Program-made: the position numbers and the translations under genes
Assembly: GCF_017352195.1 (NCBI RefSeq)
Contig: NZ_CP071445.1
Span: forward strand, 3,069,931-3,133,930
From: Sedimentibacter sp. zth1
Lineage (GTDB): Bacteria; Bacillota; Clostridia; Tissierellales; Sedimentibacteraceae
Direction of reading: 5' to 3'
Length of the DNA stretch: 64,000 nt
The notes under the pieces: model-generated
Database searches by the model: none
Told to the model about the DNA's origin: nothing
Seen by the model: the letters and a program-made list of their open reading frames with translations, nothing else
Shown here: positions 1 through 6,694 of the stretch, in pieces
Position numbering within the stretch: the first letter of the stretch is position 1
How the letters are laid out: every line of letters begins with the position of its first letter

Positions 1-1613
1 TATATGAAAGTAAAAGTGGTGAATATACAAAATTAGATAGCTTTGATAGTAGCAAACCAGAAAATTGTTATGCAATATCAAATACTGGTGATGAAATAAA
101 TGCTGAAATATACTATAGAGCTACTAATGAAACTAAGCAATTTAAGATGAGCTATAATATAGAAAATGCGGTAACATCATATAATGATATAGCAGAATTT
201 TATTGGAAAGTTATTGGGGATAAGTGGCAGATACCAATTAATAATGTGACTATAAACATTAACATGCCGGACGGTTGTAAAAAAGAACAGATTAGAGCTT
301 GGGCACATGGACCGCTAGAAGGATTAATTACAATAGAAAATGAAAAACTTGTAACATTAAAGATTAATAAAGTACATAAGCATACATTTGTAGAAGCAAG
401 AATTTTGTTGCCTAATGAATTATTTATTAGTTCAACAAACAAAGTAAACAATAGCAAATTAGAAGAAATTCTTAAAGAAGAAAAGGGTTTTGCAGATGAT
501 GCAAATAGAAAAAGAGAAGCACTAAGATTTGATGTTTATAAAGATTTGTTTTTTCCTCTACTTATATTAGTTATAGCATCTTTTTTGTTAATAAAAAAAT
601 GTGCAAAGATAACAAAAAGACTTGTTCCAACATTTGCACCAGAGTATTATAGAGAAATTTCTGAAACAAATTTAACACCATCTGAAGTTGTTGATTTAAT
701 GGGATTTTACAAAAATGTATATAAAGATGATGAGAGATTTACTTCAACGCTGTTAGATTTAAATTTAAAAGGCTTTTTATCATTTAAAAATGATGATGAT
801 TTGTATAGAAAGAAGAAGAATGATTTAATTATTGAAATAAAAGATAAGAATGATTCTAAATTAAAAAGCCATGAAAAGAAGATGTTAACATTTTTAAGTA
901 CTGTTGCAAATGGAGATACAGAAATTACGCAAAAACAAATTAAAAAATACATAGATAAACATGCAAATGAAGTTATTGAAATATTTAACGAATTTAAAGT
1001 CCAATCAAAAAAACAACTTGGAATTAATAATTTTATTGATAAAAGTGTAAATAAACACATGAAATATTTTATAATAACAATGATTGTTTGCGTTGCGCTA
1101 ACTATACTTTCATTTGTTTTATTACAAATTGGTTTAGGAGTGTGCTTTATTATATTATTTATTGTTTCATTAATATGTTTATGTTGTATAAGAAGACTTA
1201 CACAAAAGGGTGAAGATGAGCTGGCATTGTGGGAAGGTTACAAAAGATTTTTAAAGGAATTTACATCATTCAATGAAAAAGAATTACCTGACCTTATATT
1301 GTGGGAAAAGTATATAGTATATGCAGTTGCGGTTGGTATGGGTAAAAAAATATTAAAAGAGCTTCCAATTAAGTATCCGGAGCTTAATAATGAATCTTAT
1401 TACCGATATAACAACACTGTGAACTTATATATATTGTATAATGTAAGCAATGGTAAAGCTACATTTAATACTTCAATATTTGATTCAATAGACAAAATAA
1501 GTACAAATATAAAAGGCGCATTTTCTTCAAATAGTTCTGCTTCAGGTTCTGGTGGGGGATTCTCATCAGGTGGCGGCGGCGGTGGCGGTGGCGGCGGTGG
1601 CGGCTGCAGCTAA
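1..1613 (+). CDS. DUF2207 family membrane protein, 5' end outside window
   Basis: The reading frame is open from base 3, so the gene starts upstream; the ATG at 147 is internal. The text before it (YRATNETKQFKMSYNIENAV) and after it (DYNDIAEFYWKVIGDKW-like, ININMPDG) matches the extracellular beta-rich domain of DUF2207 proteins. Counting from the Met at 147, membrane segments lie near residues 134-152 and 307-350, the second being a close pair. The tail is a Gly/Ser stretch ending in an uninterrupted run of Gly, then Cys-Ser, which is typical of this family. LemA follows 13 bases later, the usual partner. Exact function is not known for the family; a cell-envelope role is inferred. Confidence 0.85.
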   Translation, partial: YESKSGEYTKLDSFDSSKPENCYAISNTGDEINAEIYYRATNETKQFKMSYNIENAVTSYNDIAEFYWKVIGDKWQIPINNVTININMPDGCKKEQIRAWAHGPLEGLITIENEKLVTLKINKVHKHTFVEARILLPNELFISSTNKVNNSKLEEILKEEKGFADDANRKREALRFDVYKDLFFPLLILVIASFLLIKKCAKITKRLVPTFAPEYYREISETNLTPSEVVDLMGFYKNVYKDDERFTSTLLDLNLKGFLSFKNDDDLYRKKKNDLIIEIKDKNDSKLKSHEKKMLTFLSTVANGDTEITQKQIKKYIDKHANEVIEIFNEFKVQSKKQLGINNFIDKSVNKHMKYFIITMIVCVALTILSFVLLQIGLGVCFIILFIVSLICLCCIRRLTQKGEDELALWEGYKRFLKEFTSFNEKELPDLILWEKYIVYAVAVGMGKKILKELPIKYPELNNESYYRYNNTVNLYILYNVSNGKATFNTSIFDSIDKISTNIKGAFSSNSSASGSGGGFSSGGGGGGGGGGGGCS

Positions 1614-1626
1614 ATAGGAGGTAATA

Positions 1627-2145
1627 ATGAAAATATTTGCAATAATAATAATTTTGATAGGAATATATATTATATATGTATATAATAAGGCTCTAAAATG
1701 GGATTTAAAGGTTGATAATAGTTGGAGTCAAATAAGTATTCAAATAAAAGCTAAAATAAGTACAATACCTAATTTGCTTGAAATAGCTGTTAAATATGCA
1801 GAGTATGAGAAAGATTTGTTTTCGACTATTACAAAAGATAGAGTAAAATTGATAAATTCAGAATCTGCAAATGAAAACATAAGTAGTAATTCTGAATTAA
1901 ACAGAAATGTGGAAAAGTTATTTGCAGTAGCTGAAAACTATCCTGACTTAAAAGCTAATGAAACATTTATAGAACTTCAAAAACAGATAAGAGTTAGTGA
2001 GGGTAAAATTGCTATATATAGACAATTTTATAATGATACCGTTATGTTATACAACAGATTTATTCAGACTTTTCCTCATAATCTAATTGTTAAATTATTT
2101 GGATATAAGGAAAAGGAATTTTTAAAATTTGATATAGAAGATTAA
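1627..2145 (+). CDS. lemA: LemA family protein
   Basis: The 172-residue product has one N-terminal membrane helix (about residues 3-20) followed by a helical domain containing the LemA signature: WDLKVDNSWSQI, IPNLLEIAVKYAEYE, ENYPDLKANETFIELQKQI, and the late ARQ/YRQFYNDTVMLYN-type segment. Start ATG is preceded by AGGAGG at ideal spacing. LemA proteins are membrane-anchored helical bundles with the bulk outside; their biochemical role is unsettled. Here it sits directly behind a DUF2207 gene, a very common pair, and the two are likely co-transcribed. Confidence 0.93.
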   Translation: MKIFAIIIILIGIYIIYVYNKALKWDLKVDNSWSQISIQIKAKISTIPNLLEIAVKYAEYEKDLFSTITKDRVKLINSESANENISSNSELNRNVEKLFAVAENYPDLKANETFIELQKQIRVSEGKIAIYRQFYNDTVMLYNRFIQTFPHNLIVKLFGYKEKEFLKFDIED

Positions 2146-2189
2146 AATTAGGCTTGTAGCAAATGGGGGAGAAAGCTACAGGCCTAATT
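2146..2189 (+). terminator. Long hairpin after lemA
   Basis: Arms 2146-2160 and 2175-2189 pair over 15 bases with one G-U. It begins at the lemA stop codon. There is no clear T-run behind it, so it may be a weak terminator or an mRNA-stabilising hairpin. Confidence 0.6.
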
Positions 2190-2294
2190 ATTGATTTGTT
2201 ATATTAAAACACATTAAATAGCAGTTACATTAATACATTACATAATAATTAGTTTCATTGAAACTTAATTACATTTATTTACTTTTCTACATCC

Positions 2295-2447
2295 TCAACA
2301 ACAGCAACGGCAACGACAACGATAACAGCAATTTCTGTATATATAAGAATATGGATTAAAATATAAGCAATATTCGTTTCCAGACTTATAGCATCCTATT
2401 TCGTACGGACCTGGTACATTTTTGCAAGGATTCAAACATTTACGCAT
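2295..2447 (-). CDS. Small Cys-rich protein (50 aa)
   Basis: The open frame runs from 2531, but a good ribosome site (AAAGGAAG) sits just before two ATGs at 2453 and 2447; spacing favours 2447. The 50-residue product begins MRKCLNPCKNVPGPYEIGC and ends CCYRCRCRCCC, in total 13 Cys, with the tail made of alternating Cys and Arg codons (TGT/TGC and CGT). There is no signal peptide. The C-terminal block is encoded by a low-complexity tract, so it may vary in length. It is downstream of, and parallel to, the ABC importer at 2602-5284, with a 150-base gap. I do not recognise the family. A spore-coat-like, metal-binding or modified-peptide role is possible; none is shown. Confidence 0.55.
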   Translation of the reverse strand: MRKCLNPCKNVPGPYEIGCYKSGNEYCLYFNPYSYIYRNCCYRCRCRCCC

Positions 2448-2601
2448 AAACATCTTCCTTTCACTTTTAAGGGGATTAATTTTAGTGTATGATAAATTAT
2501 TAAGTAGGGGGAGTAAATAATAATCTATCAACTACACTTATTACAATATATGACAAAATTCGCAAAGTGTACATAGTTAATAGAATTTTTATGAATCCGT
2601 T

Positions 2602-3273
2602 TCAGAGTAATTGTTTAATAACATATTTAGTATTCTCAGTAAACTCATTTGAACTTATTTCTTTTACAATTTTTATAGGTTTTTCATTTAATACATAGAT
2701 TTTCTTCGACAAAAGTATTGCCTGGTCAATACTATGTGTTATGAATATAACGGTTCTTTTATCTGCTTTCCATAATGATAGAAATTTTTTTAATAATTCT
2801 TCTTCGAGTTTTAAGTCTAAACCTTTGAATGGTTCATCAAGTATTAATATATTTGATGGGAATGCAAAAGCTCTAGCTAATGCAACTCTTTGAGCCATTC
2901 CACCACTTAAAGCAGTAATTTTGCTATGTGCATATTCTTCTAATCCAACAAGTTTTATATATTTATTTACTATTTCTTTTCTCTTTTCATGCTTATATTC
3001 CTTTTTTAATACAAAATCAATATTTTCATAAACAGTATACCAATCAAGTAGTCTTGGTTCTTGAAAAACATATGAAAAATTATAATCATTTGGTAATATT
3101 ATTTGACCGTCATCAGGTTTAGTGATACCGCATAATATATTTATTAATGTGGTTTTTCCGATTCCAGAAGGACCTAAAATCGAAGTGATTTTGTTTTCCT
3201 CTATTTCTATATTGAAATTTTCAAACAAATTGATATTATTATAAGATTTTGTTATATTATTTAGTTTTATCAT
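2602..3273 (-). CDS. NitT/TauT-type ABC importer, ATPase
   Basis: A 223-residue nucleotide-binding subunit with Walker A GPSGIGKT (34-41), a Q-loop (FQEPRLLDW), the signature LSGGMAQR (about 122), Walker B LILDEP and the H-loop ITHS. The EPRLLDW form of the Q-loop region is typical of the SsuB/TauB/ThiZ group. It is the last gene of a four-gene minus-strand operon (regulator, binding protein, permease, ATPase) and overlaps the permease by 17 bases. The substrate cannot be read from the ATPase. Confidence 0.92.
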   Translation of the reverse strand: MIKLNNITKSYNNINLFENFNIEIEENKITSILGPSGIGKTTLINILCGITKPDDGQIILPNDYNFSYVFQEPRLLDWYTVYENIDFVLKKEYKHEKRKEIVNKYIKLVGLEEYAHSKITALSGGMAQRVALARAFAFPSNILILDEPFKGLDLKLEEELLKKFLSLWKADKRTVIFITHSIDQAILLSKKIYVLNEKPIKIVKEISSNEFTENTKYVIKQLL

Positions 3274-3991
3274 ACTTAAACACCTTCACATATGTTTTTT
3301 CAAATATAGAGCTTAATACAACAATAAGTATTGTCCATGCGAATAATAATTGTGGTTCTAAATATGCTTTTGCATAAAACAGATTAGTTCCTATTGAATA
3401 TTTGGGCATGCTTAAAACTTCTGCTGCGGATGTTGCCTTCCAAGCTATGCCTATAGTAGATATAATTGCAGAATGAATGTATGGAATAATTGAATGAAAA
3501 TAAATTGATTTGATTTTGTTAAAACCAGTAATATTATATATGTTACATACTTCTAATAGTTTTTTATCAGTATTTTTTATACCAGTAGAAATGTTAGTAA
3601 ATATAACTGGAAAACACATTAATAATGATGAAAATATAGGAACATATGTTGATTTAAGCCAAATTATTGCTAAAATAATAATTGAAACAATTGGAGTTGA
3701 ACGTATTACCAACACTACTGGATTTATGATATCATATAAAAACTTGTTCATACCGCAAATAAATCCTAATAAAATACCAAATATGCATGATAATATAATA
3801 CCTAATAAAGTTCTATACGTACTTGCTATTAATATTAAATATGTTTCGCTTTCAACCAATAATCCAATTAACGATTTAAATGTACAAATAGGAGAAGGGA
3901 GATAAATCTCCCTATTAATAATTAAAGAAACTATCTCCCATATAGTTAACCAAAATGCTAATATTATTATTTTCTTTAAATTAGTCTTCAT
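3257..3991 (-). CDS. NitT/TauT-type ABC importer, permease
   Basis: A membrane subunit of about 244 residues with roughly six helices and the EAA-type coupling loop near the end of the third quarter (KKLLEVCNIYNITGFNKIKSIYFHSIIPYI). I start it at the ATG at 3991 (MKTNLKKIIIL), 18 codons inside the longest frame, because this ATG has GGTG before it and falls in the last codons of the binding protein, giving an 11-base overlap and translational coupling. It belongs to the SsuC/TauC-like BPD_transp_1 group. Function: passage of the ligand delivered by the lipoprotein at 3981-5006. Confidence 0.9.
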   Translation of the reverse strand: MKTNLKKIIILAFWLTIWEIVSLIINREIYLPSPICTFKSLIGLLVESETYLILIASTYRTLLGIILSCIFGILLGFICGMNKFLYDIINPVVLVIRSTPIVSIIILAIIWLKSTYVPIFSSLLMCFPVIFTNISTGIKNTDKKLLEVCNIYNITGFNKIKSIYFHSIIPYIHSAIISTIGIAWKATSAAEVLSMPKYSIGTNLFYAKAYLEPQLLFAWTILIVVLSSIFEKTYVKVFKYDKTK

Positions 3992-5006
3992 AATAGAAGT
4001 CTTCACCTGGTAGTTTTCCTCCAATAGATGCGTTATTAGATTCAAATAATATATTTAGGAATGCATTGATTTCGCTTTTAGCATCAGATGCACTTTTATA
4101 AACTATACTACAATTTGGTATTGCCTTTTCAACTAGTTTAGCATTAGTTATTACTTCGTTTTCTTCAACCAATACACTAGCGTCCTTAGGATTTGCATTA
4201 ACAAAATTAACTGACTCTTCATATGAAGTCATGAAATCTTTCATAAATTGTTTATTATTTGCAGCAAATTCTTTATTTACAACTAAGCATCCCATAGAAA
4301 GAACACTTTCTCCATTTGAAGCTTCTTCCCAAACTTTATTAAGATCTATAACTATTTTTACATTTTCACTATTCATAGTAACTTTTGTAACAAAAGGTTG
4401 TGGCAATATTGCATAATCAACATCTCCAGCTAAAATTGCTTGAGCAACTGTAGCATGGTCAGGTAAATAGTCTAAGACAACTTTATCTGTTAAACCTTTT
4501 TTTTCAAGCATAAAATTCATTACATATTCAGGAACTAAGCCTTTACCACTTATAGCAACTTTTTTACCCTCTAAATCCGCTAATGAAGTAATATCTTCTT
4601 TTCCTACTACATATAATACACCTAATGTATTTTGAGCTAAATACTGAATTTTACCTTTTGTTTTGTTGTATAAAACTGCTGCCAAATTTGTTGGTACTGC
4701 AGCAATTTGTATTTCATTGTTAATTAATTTACCTGTCAATAAGTCTGCAGCTCCTACAGTTTGATAGTCAACTTTATATGAATCGCTATTCAAAGCTTTT
4801 TCATCAATCATTTTTATCATACCTATAGATGTAGGACCTTTTAATCCAACAACATTTACTGTTTGTTGTACAACCTGTTTATTTTCGTTATTTACCCCGT
4901 TTTGTTCACTATTGTTTTGATTTTGATCGTTAGAAGTAGTAGCACATGCTGTAAATATTAAGCATAAGGCTAATGCTAAACTAACAATTGTTGAAACTTT
5001 TTTCAC
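3981..5006 (-). CDS. NitT/TauT-type ABC importer, substrate-binding lipoprotein
   Basis: A 341-residue lipoprotein of the NMT1/SsuA/ThiY-like fold. The signal peptide ends in a lipobox ending FTAC (Cys about residue 21), followed by an Asn/Gln-rich linker. Family landmarks are the GPTSIGM motif early on, then DLLTGKLINNEIQIAAVPTN, DLEGKKVAISGKG and AGDVDYAILPQPF. The start is GTG at 5006 with AGGAGG 8 bases before it. The gene lies 20 bases downstream of the TM1266-like regulator, so the substrate may relate to [FeFe]-hydrogenase assembly or redox control; this is inference from context only. Confidence 0.9.
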   Translation of the reverse strand: MKKVSTIVSLALALCLIFTACATTSNDQNQNNSEQNGVNNENKQVVQQTVNVVGLKGPTSIGMIKMIDEKALNSDSYKVDYQTVGAADLLTGKLINNEIQIAAVPTNLAAVLYNKTKGKIQYLAQNTLGVLYVVGKEDITSLADLEGKKVAISGKGLVPEYVMNFMLEKKGLTDKVVLDYLPDHATVAQAILAGDVDYAILPQPFVTKVTMNSENVKIVIDLNKVWEEASNGESVLSMGCLVVNKEFAANNKQFMKDFMTSYEESVNFVNANPKDASVLVEENEVITNAKLVEKAIPNCSIVYKSASDAKSEINAFLNILFESNNASIGGKLPGEDFYYED

Positions 5007-5026
5007 TGTATTTTCCTCCTAATAAT

Positions 5027-5284
5027 TTAAAAAACTTTTTTAGAAAGTGCACTTTTGATGTTAACTCCATGTATTTTACCTAATTTACCGTTGAGCCCAC
5101 CAATTTCATCAGTAGTACCATCTACTACTAAAGATATTATGCTAATTTCTTTTTCTTTGTATGGCAAACCTAATCTTCCAATAATTATATTACTATATTG
5201 ATGCAGAATATCATTAATTATAGATACTTTATCTAAATCTTCTATAACTATACCAACAACTCCAATTCTTTTTTCTTGTTCCAT
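5027..5284 (-). CDS. TM1266-like iron-only hydrogenase system regulator
   Basis: The 85-residue product reads RIGVVGIVIEDLDKV, then IIIGRLGLPYKEKEISIISL, VVDGTTDEIGGLNGKLGKI and a final VNIKSALSKK. This is the ACT-like fold known as the putative iron-only hydrogenase system regulator (TM1266 family), normally found in [FeFe]-hydrogenase maturation clusters. There is no DNA-binding helix-turn-helix, so it probably acts as a ligand-sensing partner. It is the first gene of the operon with the NitT/TauT importer; the hydrogenase genes themselves are not in the window. Start ATG follows GGAGG. Confidence 0.88.
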   Translation of the reverse strand: MEQEKRIGVVGIVIEDLDKVSIINDILHQYSNIIIGRLGLPYKEKEISIISLVVDGTTDEIGGLNGKLGKIHGVNIKSALSKKVF

Positions 5285-5296
5285 TTAATAACCTCC

Positions 5297-5398
5297 AAAA
5301 AAAAAACTTATTTGATAATCAAATAAGAAGAAGTATATGAAAAAACTCATTAATTTAAAACTTCTCCTTGCTCTTAGATATTCTTTAAGCTTAGACTT
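5297..5398 (-). promoter_or_regulatory. Leader with terminator and alternative hairpin (attenuator candidate)
   Basis: Between the predicted start site (about 5398) and the regulator gene lies a leader of about 110 bases. A perfect 9-bp stem (5307-5315 with 5319-5327) is followed by ten T on the transcript (5297-5306), an intrinsic terminator lying just before the GGAGG ribosome site (5291-5295). Upstream, 5360-5369 can pair with 5325-5334 over 10 bases with one G-U; this hairpin overlaps the terminator arm at 5325-5327, so the two compete. That is the layout of an attenuator or riboswitch. I do not recognise a known aptamer. Confidence 0.55.
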
Positions 5399-5404
5399 AT
5401 TCTC

Positions 5405-5433
5405 AAGATAACATAATTTGTTTTATAAGTCAA
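5405..5433 (-). promoter_or_regulatory. Promoter of the TM1266-ABC operon
   Basis: On the minus strand TTGACT (5428-5433) and TATCTT (5405-5410) are separated by exactly 17 bases, a good housekeeping sigma promoter. Confidence 0.6.
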
Positions 5434-5503
5434 TATATTGTTTTTTGCTGTAGTTGTGTTATAATAATATCTATACAATACTATATAAATTTTAAAGAGG
5501 TGG

Positions 5504-5941
5504 ATGAATTTGGTATCAACTAAATGGGTACAGGGTATTAATTTAAAGGAAGTTTTTAAAATTAGAAATATAGTTTTTGCAAATGAGTTAAAGTATGGAA
5601 GTAGTTTTATTCATGATGAATATGATAGTTTTGCAAAAAATGTTTTAGTATATGACAGTGGCAAACCAGTTGGAACTGGAAGATTATATTTTAAAAATGG
5701 AAAGTATATTATAGATAAAATATGTGTATTAAAGGAAAATAGGAAAAATAGTTATGGCGAGCTTATAATTAGAATGTTAGTAAGAAAAGCTGTAAATATA
5801 GGTGCAGAAAAAACTTATGCATATGTAGATGATAAATATGAAAAACTATTTAAAAAAGTTGATTTTGAGCAAGAAGAAAAAGTAGATACAACTATTACTA
5901 TGGTAAAAGTAGGAGATGTATGTGGGAGCTGTTGTGGCTAA
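5504..5941 (+). CDS. GNAT family acetyltransferase
   Basis: A 145-residue ElaA/GNAT-like protein: an N-terminal helix with IRNIVFANELKYG, the strand VLVYDSGKPVGTGRLYF, then IDKICVLKENRKNSYGELII, which matches the acetyl-CoA-binding motif A, and a final strand near TITMVKV. The acceptor is unknown. It ends in an unusual CGSCCG tail. ATG at 5504 sits directly on the AGAGGTGG ribosome site; TTG at 5510 has better spacing and could be the real start. The next gene encodes a Cys-rich DUF2284 protein 20 bases on, probably in the same operon. Confidence 0.82.
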   Translation: MNLVSTKWVQGINLKEVFKIRNIVFANELKYGSSFIHDEYDSFAKNVLVYDSGKPVGTGRLYFKNGKYIIDKICVLKENRKNSYGELIIRMLVRKAVNIGAEKTYAYVDDKYEKLFKKVDFEQEEKVDTTITMVKVGDVCGSCCG

Positions 5942-5961
5942 TCATATTACATATAAAATTA

Positions 5962-6549
5962 ATGAAAAATATTGAGAAATTATATAAATTAGAAGTAATA
6001 AAAAATAGAATAGATGTGTTAGATTATATAAAAAAATATTATGATTCTGAAGTTTTTTTTGGGTATTGTCAAGGCTGTAATTTATTTTCTAAATTATGGT
6101 CTTGTCCACCATATAACTTTTCAACAAAAGATTATATTTTAAATTATAAGTATCTACATGTTTTTGGAACTAAAGTATTTATTAGTAAGGATAATTTTCA
6201 AAACGATAAACATAACAAAGATATTTTAGAGATATTGAATTACGTTAGAAGAAATCAGGAGAAAGAGCTTCTAGAGTTTGAACATATTTACAAGGATAGT
6301 ATTTCATTAAATGCTGGAAGTTGTTTGTTATGCAAAACCTGTACAAGATTAAATGGTAATGTATGCATTCATAAAGATAAAATGAGATATTCATTAGAAT
6401 CACTCGGATGTGATGTGCAAAAAACCGCATTAGAGCTGTTAGGAATAGAGATAAAGTGGTCCAAAGATGGTAAAATTTTAGAGTATTATACGTTAGTTAG
6501 TGGATTTTTAACAAATAAAAATCTAGATATTAATTTAAAAGGACAGTAA
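5962..6549 (+). CDS. DUF2284 predicted metal-binding protein
   Basis: About 195 residues from the ATG at 5962; an in-frame ATG at 5920, inside the GNAT gene and behind AGGAG, would add 14 hydrophobic residues. The DUF2284 pattern is clear: CQGCNLFSKLWSCPPY near the N-terminus, then SCLLCKTCTRLNGNVCIHKDKMR as two further Cys clusters, and SLESLGCDVQKTALELLGI. These cysteines probably bind a metal or Fe-S cluster. The enzymatic role of the family is not established. It is likely expressed with the preceding GNAT gene and ends before the terminator at 6579. Confidence 0.85.
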   Translation: MKNIEKLYKLEVIKNRIDVLDYIKKYYDSEVFFGYCQGCNLFSKLWSCPPYNFSTKDYILNYKYLHVFGTKVFISKDNFQNDKHNKDILEILNYVRRNQEKELLEFEHIYKDSISLNAGSCLLCKTCTRLNGNVCIHKDKMRYSLESLGCDVQKTALELLGIEIKWSKDGKILEYYTLVSGFLTNKNLDINLKGQ

Positions 6550-6578
6550 TGTACAATAAATAATTATAGTTTGGTAAT

Positions 6579-6607
6579 AGCACTCAAAATTTATGTAGTG
6601 CTTTTTT
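6579..6607 (+). terminator. Intrinsic terminator after DUF2284 gene
   Basis: AGCACT (6579-6584) pairs with AGTGCT (6597-6602), and the second arm runs into six T. Confidence 0.75.
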
Positions 6608-6694
6608 AATATATAAATATATTTATATATTAATAATTACCAAAAATATGCTAACAATAAGTAAAATAGAGAATCATAAACAGGAGTTCTTACA

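Noticed and set aside
3510..3905. 131-codon plus-strand ORF
   Set aside because: It is antisense to the ABC permease, which has clear family motifs; no ribosome site.
5366..5407. A CTTG/CAAG closing stem that would make an aptamer-like loop in the TM1266 leader
   Set aside because: The left arm falls in the predicted -10 box and so would not be transcribed.
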